Source: DASQHM01 sp035632095
GTDB taxonomy: Bacteria > Pseudomonadota > Alphaproteobacteria > Ferrovibrionales > Ferrovibrionaceae
NCBI GenBank assembly: GCA_035632095.1
Contig: DASQHM010000266.1
Span: 1 to 18,205 of the forward strand
Length of the DNA: 18,205 nucleotides
Direction: 5' to 3'
Shown piece by piece: positions 1 to 6,883 of the stretch (the first letter of the stretch is position 1; each line of letters starts with the position of its first letter). The notes below the pieces were generated by a model, which worked only from the letters and a program-made list of their open reading frames with translations, ran no database searches and was not told the DNA's origin. The position numbers were made by a program, and so were the translations under genes.

Positions 1-555
1 GCTGATCGGCACCATGCGCTCCTTGTTGCCCTTGCCGCGGACCACGAGAAAGCGCGGATCGCCGGCCGCCGCCGAATGGCGGAGCGACACCAGTTCCGAG
101 ACCCGGAGACCGGTGGCGTACAGCAATTCCATGAGCGCGACCAGCCGGGCGCCTTCCGCGCCGTCGCGGCGGCGGGCGGCGGCGAGCAGCGCTTCGACCT
201 CCGCTTCGCTCAAGATCTTGGGCAACGGACGTGCGCGGCGCGGACTGTCCAGCGCCGCCGCGGGGTCGTCCGATCGCACACCCTCGGCGAAGAGGAAGCG
301 GAAAAATTGGCGCAGGGCGGCGAGGCGGCGCGCGGCGGTGCCGGACGCAAGGCCGCTCTTGGCCAGCGATTGCATGTAGCGGCGCAACAGCGGCGTATCG
401 GCCTCTGCCAGTATAGCCCCGCGCCGCACGGACCAGCCCTCCGCGTGATCGAGATCGCGGCGATAGGCGGCGAGCGTATTGGCCGCAGCGCCGCGCTCGG
501 CCTGCATCATTTCGAGGAAGGCTTCGATGTGCCGTTCGGCGGCGGCCAAGCTCAA
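1..555 (-). CDS. xerD: Tyrosine recombinase XerD, partial (C-terminus beyond window)
   Basis: Site-specific recombinase that, with XerC, resolves chromosome dimers at dif. The first 185 residues are in the window. Residues 8-90 form the SAM-like core-binding domain (NTLAAYRRDL at 26-35; a RRLAALRQFFRFL stretch near 76-88). The catalytic domain starts near LPKILSEAEV (111-120). The first catalytic arginine is R151 in ATGLRVSEL and the beta-hairpin lysine is K175 in GKGNKER. The HxxR box, H/W and tyrosine lie outside the window. I chose the TTG at 555-553: its frame gives the usual XerD N-terminus (IEAFLEMM), no ATG lies further upstream, and it overlaps the preceding gene's TGA as TTGA, which suggests translational coupling. 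The first ATG (510) would cut conserved N-terminal residues. It is the last gene of a three-gene minus-strand group. Family is secure; XerC is less likely because of the xerD-aroK context. Confidence 0.9.
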   Translation of the reverse strand, partial: MSLAAAERHIEAFLEMMQAERGAAANTLAAYRRDLDHAEGWSVRRGAILAEADTPLLRRYMQSLAKSGLASGTAARRLAALRQFFRFLFAEGVRSDDPAAALDSPRRARPLPKILSEAEVEALLAAARRRDGAEGARLVALMELLYATGLRVSELVSLRHSAAAGDPRFLVVRGKGNKERMVPIS

Positions 556-2426
556 AGTCCGCGCCCGAACGCCGCTTCCACCGCGATGGCGCGGGCGTCG
601 TCGTCCAGACCGATCCGGCGCAACGCGCCGATGGTCGCGTTGAGCGTCGCGGGATCGGCCGCCGCGGGACCGCTGTCGCCGAAACTCAGCAAAACGTAGA
701 GCACGGTCTCGCCGAGCCGATTGTCGGCGGCGGCGGCATTCATGCCGTGCCATACCGCCGGGGCCGGGATCGCGGAGCCTTGGCCGAGGGGCGCCGACAA
801 CAGCGCCTGCCAGCGGTCCGCAGGCACGGGCTTGCCGACCCCTTCGAGGAGCGTATAGAGCAGCGACGCGCGAAGATCACTCGCGGAATTTTCGCTCGTG
901 CCGCCCGCGTCATGCCAATTGCGCAACATGTCGGAGTCGGGTGGCGGCGCTTCCGGATTCGCCAAGGCATAAAACGGTCCGAGCGCATTCACGGCATCGC
1001 CTTGCACTGCGGTGGCCCATATCCGTGCGTGCTGCATCTCACCGAGCACCAGCAAAGCGCGGGTCATGTCGGGCGCGAACCAGGCGATGTCCGGTTCCGG
1101 CTGCAAGTCAAGCAACGTGCGCCGGTACACGGTCAAGATCCAAAGCGGTGGCGCCGCGCCGTTTCCCTTGGCATGAGCGAATGCGGCTTTCAGCGCCTCC
1201 GCCCGGGCAGCCGGAACCTTCTCCGCCTGGACCGCCTGATAGAGCAGCGCGTTGCCGAGCCCTTCGCGCATGACCGCGGACGCACCCGCCGGGCTCGCCA
1301 GGTCGGCCGGCTTGAAGGTCTGTGCGGCATAGATCTCGGACAAGGTCTCGCCGGAAATGGCGCCATAGGTGATGGCGCGTTCGCCGGCGGTCACGCGCAC
1401 GGCTGGCGCAGCCGCCTTCATATGGGCGATGGCCGCGAGAACCGGCGGCCGCGCGTTTCGCAACGCCTCCGCCGGTATGGGCTTACTCGCGGCTTCGAAC
1501 ATCGCAAGATGCAGCGGCGATGGCGATGCGAGAGCGTCGATTCGCGAATCGCCCTCGCCGTTCATGAGTCCGAGCAGCGCGAAGAAGGCCGGGTCGTTGA
1601 CGTTCTGCTCGCGCAACAGTCCGGCGGAAATCGAGGCGGCTTCGTGTTCGCCGTTCACCGACCGGCAGAACGCGTTCAGCTTCTGCCATTCCACGTCGCG
1701 CACTGTCTGCGGCAGGACGGCGACGCGGCCGCAGGCCTCGCGCGGCCGGCGCGCCAGCAGGTCGGAGACGATCGCGGCGTGGAGGAATGCTGGATTGGCG
1801 TCGCGGGTGCCGACCAGGCGTGCGAGTTCCGACGCGTCGTCGATGAGACCGAGAGCATCCAGCGCCGAAATGCGCAGCGCCACGAGATCGGGTCCTTGTT
1901 GGTCCGCGCCGCCACCTTGTTGCAGCGCGGCGGCCGGTGGTCCGGCAGGGCTCAGCAACACGCGCCGCGCCAGGGATTGCAGGACCGGCGACGTGCTCGG
2001 CCCCAAGCGCGCCAAGAGCAGGGCTATGTTGTCGCGCTGGGAGCCCCGCCACATATTCAACGGCAGAGCCCCGTTGGCCTGGTCGAGCGTGCCGAGCGAA
2101 GCCACTTCCGGGGCGACCAGCCGGCTCACCTGGATGTCGCTCTGATCCGCGGTTCCGCCCGCGCCGGGCGGCGGCGCGTTGGCGGCCGGTGTCTTGGCCG
2201 TGGGCGGATTGGCCGGTGACACAGTGGCCGGCAGGGTGCTGACGCCGGGCGGCCCGGATTGCGCGGCGGTAGGCGGCGTGGCGGCCGCCGGCGGTTGGCC
2301 GGCATTGCCGGGCGGCGGCACCAATTGCACCGGGCGCCCGGTCTGCGCCTCGGCAGCCGAAACGACAAGCACTGCGCCGAAGGCTGCGGCGGCGAAAAGT
2401 CGAGGTCTACTTGGGCAACCGATCAT
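552..2426 (-). CDS. Large secreted/periplasmic protein of unknown function, Pro/Ala-rich N-terminus
   Basis: About 624 residues; I do not recognise a named family. It has a clear Sec signal: basic start (MIGCPSRPRLF), hydrophobic core (AAAAFGAVLVVSAAE) and likely cleavage after an AEA-QT motif. A low-complexity Pro/Ala/Thr linker of about 70 residues follows. The rest (roughly residue 100 onward) is Ala/Leu-rich and looks all-helical, possibly a helical-repeat solenoid; that is inference from composition. It is probably periplasmic. The start is uncertain. The longest frame begins at ATG 2447, but ATG 2426 gives a more typical signal peptide and has a weak GGAAAAG upstream. Either start overlaps the end of the 46-residue gene at 2407-2547, by 41 or 20 bases. 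Its TGA overlaps the TTG of xerD, so the two are probably cotranslated. Similar hypothetical proteins are often found between xerD and aroK in alphaproteobacteria (recollection, not a search). Confidence 0.8.
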   Translation of the reverse strand: MIGCPSRPRLFAAAAFGAVLVVSAAEAQTGRPVQLVPPPGNAGQPPAAATPPTAAQSGPPGVSTLPATVSPANPPTAKTPAANAPPPGAGGTADQSDIQVSRLVAPEVASLGTLDQANGALPLNMWRGSQRDNIALLLARLGPSTSPVLQSLARRVLLSPAGPPAAALQQGGGADQQGPDLVALRISALDALGLIDDASELARLVGTRDANPAFLHAAIVSDLLARRPREACGRVAVLPQTVRDVEWQKLNAFCRSVNGEHEAASISAGLLREQNVNDPAFFALLGLMNGEGDSRIDALASPSPLHLAMFEAASKPIPAEALRNARPPVLAAIAHMKAAAPAVRVTAGERAITYGAISGETLSEIYAAQTFKPADLASPAGASAVMREGLGNALLYQAVQAEKVPAARAEALKAAFAHAKGNGAAPPLWILTVYRRTLLDLQPEPDIAWFAPDMTRALLVLGEMQHARIWATAVQGDAVNALGPFYALANPEAPPPDSDMLRNWHDAGGTSENSASDLRASLLYTLLEGVGKPVPADRWQALLSAPLGQGSAIPAPAVWHGMNAAAADNRLGETVLYVLLSFGDSGPAAADPATLNATIGALRRIGLDDDARAIAVEAAFGRGL

Positions 2427-2547
2427 TCGGAATCGGCTTTTCCACATGCGCCGTCGGCGGCGGTATGTCGCGCGTGCTCAACACGACGACACCCCCAACC
2501 AGCACAATGACGATTATGGCGAGCAGGAACAGCGCGAACTTGGGCAT
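2407..2547 (-). CDS. Small single-helix membrane protein, 46 residues
   Basis: Too short for most gene finders, but it reads as a real protein. It starts MPKFALFLLA, has a membrane helix of about 20 residues (positions 4-23, Ile/Val/Leu/Gly only), then a polar tail with STRDIPPPTAHVEKPIPNDR and ends in LPK. I recall short alphaproteobacterial proteins with the same plan, a hydrophobic N-terminus followed by a D-I-P-x-P ... V-E-K-x-I-P-x-D-R tail, encoded next to xerD; this is memory, not a search. The tail probably faces the periplasm because there is little positive charge after the helix. No strong Shine-Dalgarno is visible. The TAG stop lies inside the start of the next gene (secreted protein), so the two are likely translated together. 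It is the first gene of the minus-strand xerD group. Confidence 0.75.
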   Translation of the reverse strand: MPKFALFLLAIIVIVLVGGVVVLSTRDIPPPTAHVEKPIPNDRLPK

Positions 2548-2753
2548 GAGACTCTGAATCTCGGGTTGCGGCAGCCAGCGTGCGGCGCATAGGCAGGAAG
2601 GACGCGCCGGTCCGGACGTGCTAGACTTCCTTTATGGCGGAATTTGGATAGCTTATCCGTCGGTCCCGCCGGGTTCAACGGTGGGGCCGGAGATCGTCCT
2701 CATGGTTGAGGGCCCATTCCTGAGGCGCAGCACGTGTTGCGAGTCGAGACGAC
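2548..2753. promoter_or_regulatory. Divergent intergenic region between the xerD group and aroK
   Basis: These 206 bases must hold the promoters of both divergent transcription units. On the minus strand TTGAAC (complement of bases near 2670) is followed 17 bases later by TAAGCT, a weak -35/-10 pair. A 13-base odd-centred palindrome GGATA-GCT-TATCC at 2646-2658 overlaps that -10. No convincing plus-strand promoter stands out. The promoter call is tentative; only the divergent layout is certain. Confidence 0.35.
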
Positions 2754-3335
2754 ATGAACGAGCTCACGCCCGAGCGCTCCCCGCAAAGCGAAGACACGCC
2801 AGTCCCGAACGCCGCGCGCAGCGTCGTGCTGGTCGGGCTCATGGGCGCCGGCAAGACATCCATCGGACGGCGGCTGGCGCAGCGGATCGGCCTGCCCTTC
2901 GTCGACGCCGACAGCGAGATCGAAGCCGCCGCCGGCTGCACCATCGAGGAGATCTTCGCACGCCACGGCGAGGCCGCGTTCCGCGACGGCGAGCGGCGTG
3001 TCATGTTCCGGTTGCTGGACGGGCCGCCGCTCGTGCTCGCCACGGGCGGCGGCGCCTTCATGGATCCGGGCACGCGAGCCAAGATTCAGGAGCGCGGCAC
3101 CTCGGTCTGGCTCAAGGCGGAGCTCGATGTGCTGTTGCGCCGATGCTTGCGCCGCACCAACCGCCCCTTGCTCAAGCAAGGCGAGCCGCGCGAGGTCCTG
3201 CAAAAGCTCATGAGCGAACGCTACCCGGTCTATGCCGAGGCCGATATCACGGTCGATAGCGGCGACGGTCCGCACGAACAGGTGATTTCGGCGATCATCG
3301 AACGGCTCGGCCTATCGGCCAATGCGGCCTCATGA
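2754..3335 (+). CDS. aroK: Shikimate kinase
   Basis: Phosphorylates shikimate to shikimate 3-phosphate with ATP, the fifth step of the chorismate pathway, in the cytoplasm. The protein is 193 residues, slightly longer than E. coli AroK because of about 20 extra residues at the N-terminus, which is common in alphaproteobacteria. Walker A is GLMGAGKTS at 28-36. Shikimate-binding residues are D53 in the VDADSEIE segment, R77 in AFRDGER, and the GGGA loop at 98-101. The lid arginine is R137 in NRPLL. The start at 2754 has only a weak ribosome site; a start nearer the Walker motif cannot be excluded. Its TGA overlaps the aroB start as ATGA, so the two consecutive-pathway enzymes are translationally coupled. 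Confidence 0.96.
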   Translation: MNELTPERSPQSEDTPVPNAARSVVLVGLMGAGKTSIGRRLAQRIGLPFVDADSEIEAAAGCTIEEIFARHGEAAFRDGERRVMFRLLDGPPLVLATGGGAFMDPGTRAKIQERGTSVWLKAELDVLLRRCLRRTNRPLLKQGEPREVLQKLMSERYPVYAEADITVDSGDGPHEQVISAIIERLGLSANAAS

Positions 3336-4456
3336 CGGCGGGCATCGGCAAGATCGCCACGGTGGACGTAGCGCTCGGCGAGCGAAGCTATCCCATTCGC
3401 ATCGGCCAAGGATTGATCGGCATGGCCGGCCGTGAACTCGGGCCCCTGCTGAAGCGCAAGCGCGTCGTCGTGGTCTCCGACCGCAATGTCGCCAAACTGC
3501 ACTTGCCCGCCTTGGAGGAAGCCCTGGCCGGCGCCGGAATCGAGGCCGAGGCCGTTACCCTGCCGCCCGGCGAAGCCACCAAGGACTTCGGCCATCTGGA
3601 GGCGCTGATCGACGAGTTGCTGGCGCTTGAGGTCGAACGGAGCGACTTGGTGCTGGCGCTCGGCGGCGGCGTCATCGGTGATCTGGTGGGATTTGCCGCA
3701 GCCGTGCTTCGACGCGGCATCGGCTATGTCCAGGTGCCGACGACGCTGCTGGCGCAGGTCGACAGCTCGGTCGGCGGCAAGACGGCAATCAACAGCCGGC
3801 ACGGCAAGAACCTGATCGGCGCGTTCCATCAGCCGCGCCTGGTTCTCGCCGATATCGGCGTGCTCGACACCCTGCCGCGCCGCGAGCTCCTGGCCGGCTA
3901 TGCCGAGGTGGTGAAGTACGGCCTGATCGGCGATGCGGCGTTCTTCTCCTGGCTCGAGCGCCACGGCCTTTCCGTGCTCGAAGGCGACATGGCGGCGCGC
4001 CTTCATGCGGTCGAGGTCGCCTGCCGCGCCAAGGCCGAGGTCGTGGCGAAGGACGAGCGTGACGAGGGCTCTCGCGCGCTGCTCAACTTCGGCCATACGT
4101 TCGGCCATGCCCTGGAAGCGGAGCACGGCTACTCCGGTTCGCTGCTTCACGGCGAGGCAGTCGCCATCGGCATGGTGCTGGCGTTCGAGCTGTCCGCGGA
4201 TCTCGGGTTTTGTCCGCGCGGCGATGCGGATCGCGTGCGCCGCCACCTGGCCGCCGTCGGCTTGCCGACGACCGCCGCAACGGGCCAGGTGCGGGCGACG
4301 GCAACCGAGCTTTACCGGCACATGCGCCAGGACAAAAAGGTCCGGGACGGGCGCATGACCTTCGTGCTCGCGCGCGGCATCGGCAATGCCTTCCTGAGCC
4401 GCGACGTGAGCGAAGCGCAGGTTTTGTCGGTTCTGGAGCGCGACTTGATCGCATGA
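3332..4456 (+). CDS. aroB: 3-dehydroquinate synthase
   Basis: Converts DAHP to 3-dehydroquinate, the second chorismate-pathway step, using NAD and a divalent metal. The length of 374 residues is normal. The nucleotide-binding GGGVIGD is at 111-117, with PTTLLAQVDSSVGGKTAIN downstream. The metal ligands expected for the family are present: E192 in GYAEVVKYG, H255 in NFGHTFGH and H273 in LLHGEAVAIGM. The lysine K195 follows the glutamate as usual. The start is fixed by the ATGA overlap with aroK (3332-3335). The end makes another ATGA overlap with the CNNM/CorC transporter gene (4453-4456). No truncation or missing catalytic residue is seen. Confidence 0.97.
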   Translation: MTAGIGKIATVDVALGERSYPIRIGQGLIGMAGRELGPLLKRKRVVVVSDRNVAKLHLPALEEALAGAGIEAEAVTLPPGEATKDFGHLEALIDELLALEVERSDLVLALGGGVIGDLVGFAAAVLRRGIGYVQVPTTLLAQVDSSVGGKTAINSRHGKNLIGAFHQPRLVLADIGVLDTLPRRELLAGYAEVVKYGLIGDAAFFSWLERHGLSVLEGDMAARLHAVEVACRAKAEVVAKDERDEGSRALLNFGHTFGHALEAEHGYSGSLLHGEAVAIGMVLAFELSADLGFCPRGDADRVRRHLAAVGLPTTAATGQVRATATELYRHMRQDKKVRDGRMTFVLARGIGNAFLSRDVSEAQVLSVLERDLIA

Positions 4457-5769
4457 ACGAGCTTGGCGTCATCGCCGCGATGTTCGGCAGCGACATAGTG
4501 CCATCGATCCTGGCGATCTTGCTGCTGCTGGCGATTTCCGCCTTCTTCTCCGGTTCGGAAACGGCGCTGACTGCCGCGTCGCGGGCGCGCATGCACCATC
4601 TGGAACACGAAGGCGACCGGCGCGCCGGCATCGTCAGCCGACTAACCGAGCATAAGGATCAGCTGATCGGCGCGCTCCTGCTCGGCAACAACGTCACCAA
4701 CATCCTCGCTTCGTCCCTTGCCACCAGCGTGCTGATCCGCATCTTCGGCAGCGCCGGCGTCGTCTATGCCACACTGGTCATGACCGCGCTGGTCCTGATT
4801 TTCGCCGAAGTGCTGCCGAAGACCTACGCCATCCACCAGCCGGACAAGGCGGCGCTCGCGGTGGCACGCTCGGCGCGCTTTTCGGTCCGCCTGTTTTCGC
4901 CCGTGGTTCAGGCGGTGCAGGCGCTGGTGCGGCTCACGCTGCGGCTGTTCGGCATCGACGTCACGGCGGACGCCCAGGAGCTGATTTCCGTGTCGGACGA
5001 GCTTCGTGGAACGTTCGCGCTCCACGCCATCGAAGGCTCGATGGTCAAGCAGGAGCGCGACATGCTCGGCTCCATCCTCGACCTCGATCTGGTGCAGATC
5101 GGCGACGTCATGGTGCACCGCCGCAACATGGAGATGGTCGACGCCGACCTGCCGCCGTCCGAGATCGTGGCCGTGGTGCTCGGATCGGCGCATACGCGCT
5201 TGCCGCTTTGGCGCGACGATCCGGACAACATCATCGGCGTGCTGCATGCGCGCGACCTGCTCCGCGCCTTGAACAGCGTGGGCGGCCAAGTCGACCGCAT
5301 CCACATCGCGGGCATCGCCGCCGAGCCTTGGTTTGTGCCGGAAACCACCACGCTCCGCGAGCAGCTCAACGAATTCCGCCGCCGCCGCGCCCATTTCGCA
5401 CTGGTCGTCGACGAGTACGGCGCATTGATGGGCATGGTGACCCTGGTCGACATCCTGGAAGAGATCGTCGGCGACATCCGCGACGAGCGCGACACGCAAG
5501 GCGGCCGCGTGCGCCAGCAAGGCGATGGCAGCTACATCGTCGACGGTACGGTGACGATCCGCGACCTCAACCGCCAGCTTGAGTGGTCGCTTCCCGACGA
5601 AGAGGCATCGACGGTCGCCGGACTGGTGATCGACGCCGCGAAGGCCATCCCTGACGTCGGGCAGACTTTCGCCGTGCATGGATTCACGTTCGAGATTCTG
5701 CGCCGGCAGCGCAATCAGCTCACGCAGCTCCGCATTCGTCCGCCGCAACGCCACGAGGCGGCCGATTGA
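4453..5769 (+). CDS. CNNM/CorC (HlyC) family divalent-cation transporter
   Basis: 438-residue inner-membrane protein with the full family architecture. The N-terminal DUF21/CNNM membrane domain (about 15-170) carries SGSETA at 33-38, LGNNVTN at 77-83 and AEVLPK at 118-123, the signature motifs of the ion-binding region. A CBS pair follows (about 210-340; VVDEYGALMGMVTLVDILEE ends it). The C-terminal CorC_HlyC domain (about 355-432) includes GSYIVDGTVTIRDLN and TVAGLVID. Family members are linked to Mg2+ (or Co2+) export; the old 'hemolysin' name is historical. The start overlaps the aroB stop as ATGA (4453), which argues against a longer upstream reading. Its last 50 bases overlap a convergent minus-strand gene. 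Confidence 0.93.
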   Translation: MNELGVIAAMFGSDIVPSILAILLLLAISAFFSGSETALTAASRARMHHLEHEGDRRAGIVSRLTEHKDQLIGALLLGNNVTNILASSLATSVLIRIFGSAGVVYATLVMTALVLIFAEVLPKTYAIHQPDKAALAVARSARFSVRLFSPVVQAVQALVRLTLRLFGIDVTADAQELISVSDELRGTFALHAIEGSMVKQERDMLGSILDLDLVQIGDVMVHRRNMEMVDADLPPSEIVAVVLGSAHTRLPLWRDDPDNIIGVLHARDLLRALNSVGGQVDRIHIAGIAAEPWFVPETTTLREQLNEFRRRRAHFALVVDEYGALMGMVTLVDILEEIVGDIRDERDTQGGRVRQQGDGSYIVDGTVTIRDLNRQLEWSLPDEEASTVAGLVIDAAKAIPDVGQTFAVHGFTFEILRRQRNQLTQLRIRPPQRHEAAD

Positions 5770-6004
5770 GCCCGTCGCCGCGGCCGAGCCTACCGAAGCA
5801 ATAGTCGAGCAAGGCCGCGCGGATACGCGCCGTGGCGCTTCGTTCCCGCCGCTCGGACACGGCGCGGCTACAGAATTCGTGCAGGTTGAGGCCTTCGGAG
5901 GCGCAGATCGCGTCCAGCACCTCGCGCTCGCAGCGCTCGAGACGAACGCTGGTGCGCCGCCGGCCCAGACGAATGTTCAGCAATTGCGGGGGAATAGCGT
6001 CCAT
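5720..6004 (-). CDS. Ribbon-helix-helix (RHH_4-type) DNA-binding protein
   Basis: 94 residues. The start of the protein matches the RHH_4 pattern: a short strand NIRLGRRRTSVRLE (about 10-23), then a helix with EREVLDAICASEGL and a second helix beginning NLHEFCSRAV, followed by the family's closing stretch with ARIRAALLDY. It probably acts as a small dimeric transcription regulator and may control itself, as many RHH proteins do (inference). The C-terminal 25 residues are Gly/Arg/Ala-rich and less conserved-looking. They are encoded in the 50-base overlap with the transporter gene on the other strand and just beyond it, so the true end could have been extended by drift. The start is the only ATG; an in-frame TAG lies 27 bases upstream. 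No clear ribosome site. Confidence 0.78.
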   Translation of the reverse strand: MDAIPPQLLNIRLGRRRTSVRLERCEREVLDAICASEGLNLHEFCSRAVSERRERSATARIRAALLDYCFGRLGRGDGLNRPPRGVAADECGAA

Positions 6005-6173
6005 CGGAAGAATGAAAGGCCTTGGGGGCTACCACCCATGATTTAGCGCATAATCCGCATCTAACGTATACTGTAGGTTGCCAACTTAAAAAATCAATAT
6101 CAAATGTTGCGAGAAATCAGAAAGACCTGATCGAGAATCGATTGCGGCTGACCCGGCCTTGGGGCAGGGCGTC
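6005..6173 (-). promoter_or_regulatory. AT-rich intergenic segment, likely promoter/operator of the RHH gene
   Basis: Bases about 6040-6130 are much more AT-rich than the surroundings and lie between the bolA stop and the RHH start, both on the minus strand. On the minus strand TATACG (complement of 6067-6072 region) lies 17 bases after a T-run, and TTGGCA overlaps an odd-centred GTTG-C-CAAC palindrome at 6077-6085. Exact promoter hexamers cannot be assigned. ATCGA-GAA-TCGAT near 6130-6142 is a small dyad downstream of bolA. No gene seen here. Confidence 0.35.
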
Positions 6174-6452
6174 TTAGCGCTTGGCGGCTTCGTCCGGCGT
6201 AAGGGCTTCCAGCGCGAGTGCATGGATCGGCCCCGCCAGATCGGAAGCCAAAGCCCGATATACCAGCCGCTGCCGCGCTAGGCGGGACTGCCCCGCGAAG
6301 GCGGCGGAGACGATGCGCACATGAAAGTGGCTTTCGCCGCCCGGGCGCGCACCCGCATGCCCGGCATGACGCTGGCTTTCGTCGGTGATCTGCAGATCGA
6401 CGGGCGCAAAGGCCGCGGTCAATTTGGCGGTTATGCTGGCGGCAACGGTCAT
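6174..6452 (-). CDS. bolA: BolA family protein
   Basis: 92 residues, the normal size for BolA. BolA proteins pair with monothiol glutaredoxins to bind or hand over [2Fe-2S] clusters, and some also affect transcription. Diagnostic features are ITDESQRHAGHAG (about 22-34) with H29 and H32, then ESHFHVRIVS (about 40-49), SRLARQRLVYRAL, and the closing IHALALEALTPDE. I chose the ATG at 6452 (MTVAASITAKL) because the protein then starts as other BolAs do; a longer frame to 6515 adds 21 unrelated residues. It is divergent from the J-domain/cobS/cobT genes, a neighbourhood I recall in many alphaproteobacteria. A ribosome site is not obvious. Confidence 0.92.
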   Translation of the reverse strand: MTVAASITAKLTAAFAPVDLQITDESQRHAGHAGARPGGESHFHVRIVSAAFAGQSRLARQRLVYRALASDLAGPIHALALEALTPDEAAKR

Positions 6453-6593
6453 GCGCGATGACAAGGGCTTAGCCAATGGAAAGCAAAGGCTTGCCGCCTC
6501 GAAGCCGCAAGTCAAGGGTTTGCGCCGGGTGTCGCCTCATGGCAGGGTCACGTGTTCGCGAATGCTCGTAATCCCAGAAAATAGGGTTCGACA

Positions 6594-6758
6594 ATGGGGC
6601 CTGGTCTTGCGACAGCTGCGCGGATTGCCGCCATGGTGTGCGTGCTGCTCGCCCTAAGCACCTGCGACACCATCACGGTCCGGTCGGTCAGCAGCACATT
6701 CGACATTCCGCCGTGGTGTCAGCCATACGGTTGCCCGAAGGGTGGCGGCGGCCTCTGA
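6594..6758 (+). CDS. Candidate small lipoprotein or secreted Cys/Gly-rich peptide, 54 residues
   Basis: Short frame in the 431-base gap between bolA and the J-domain gene. It has a basic N-terminus (R10), a hydrophobic core IAAMVCVLLALS and LSTC at 21-24, which resembles a lipobox although Thr at -1 is unusual. The mature part is short and contains DIPPW-C42, Y-G-C47 and a run of four glycines before the TGA. AGGG at 6583-6586 lies 7 bases before the ATG, a reasonable ribosome site. I do not recognise a family. The alternative is a chance frame in GC-rich DNA. The rest of the gap (6453-6593 and 6759-6883) shows no gene; it presumably includes the bolA and cob promoters, which I cannot pinpoint. 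Confidence 0.45.
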   Translation: MGPGLATAARIAAMVCVLLALSTCDTITVRSVSSTFDIPPWCQPYGCPKGGGGL

Positions 6759-6883
6759 CCGGCCAAAACACCCAGGCCAATCCATTTACCTTGGCCGAAT
6801 TATCGTTACCAGCGACCGCGATCCACCCCGTTGAGTCTGCCCCCGATCTTGCGCCTGTCACAGCCAGCACCGATACTTTCACG

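Noticed and set aside
1..555. Phage or integrative-element integrase
   Set aside because: The N-terminal sequence and the xerD/aroK neighbourhood fit the housekeeping XerD. No attachment site, tRNA or phage gene is near.
747..2219. Plus-strand 490-residue open frame
   Set aside because: It is antisense to the secreted protein, is Arg/Gly/His-rich without domain-like pattern, and reflects codon bias of the minus-strand gene.
4642..5754. Minus-strand 370-residue frame opposite the CNNM/CorC gene
   Set aside because: His/Asp/Val-rich mirror of a clearly conserved transporter; no domain.
6638..6883. N-terminal extension of the J-domain protein
   Set aside because: Low-complexity translation with no domain, overlapping another candidate frame. 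The conserved part starts after ATG 6884.
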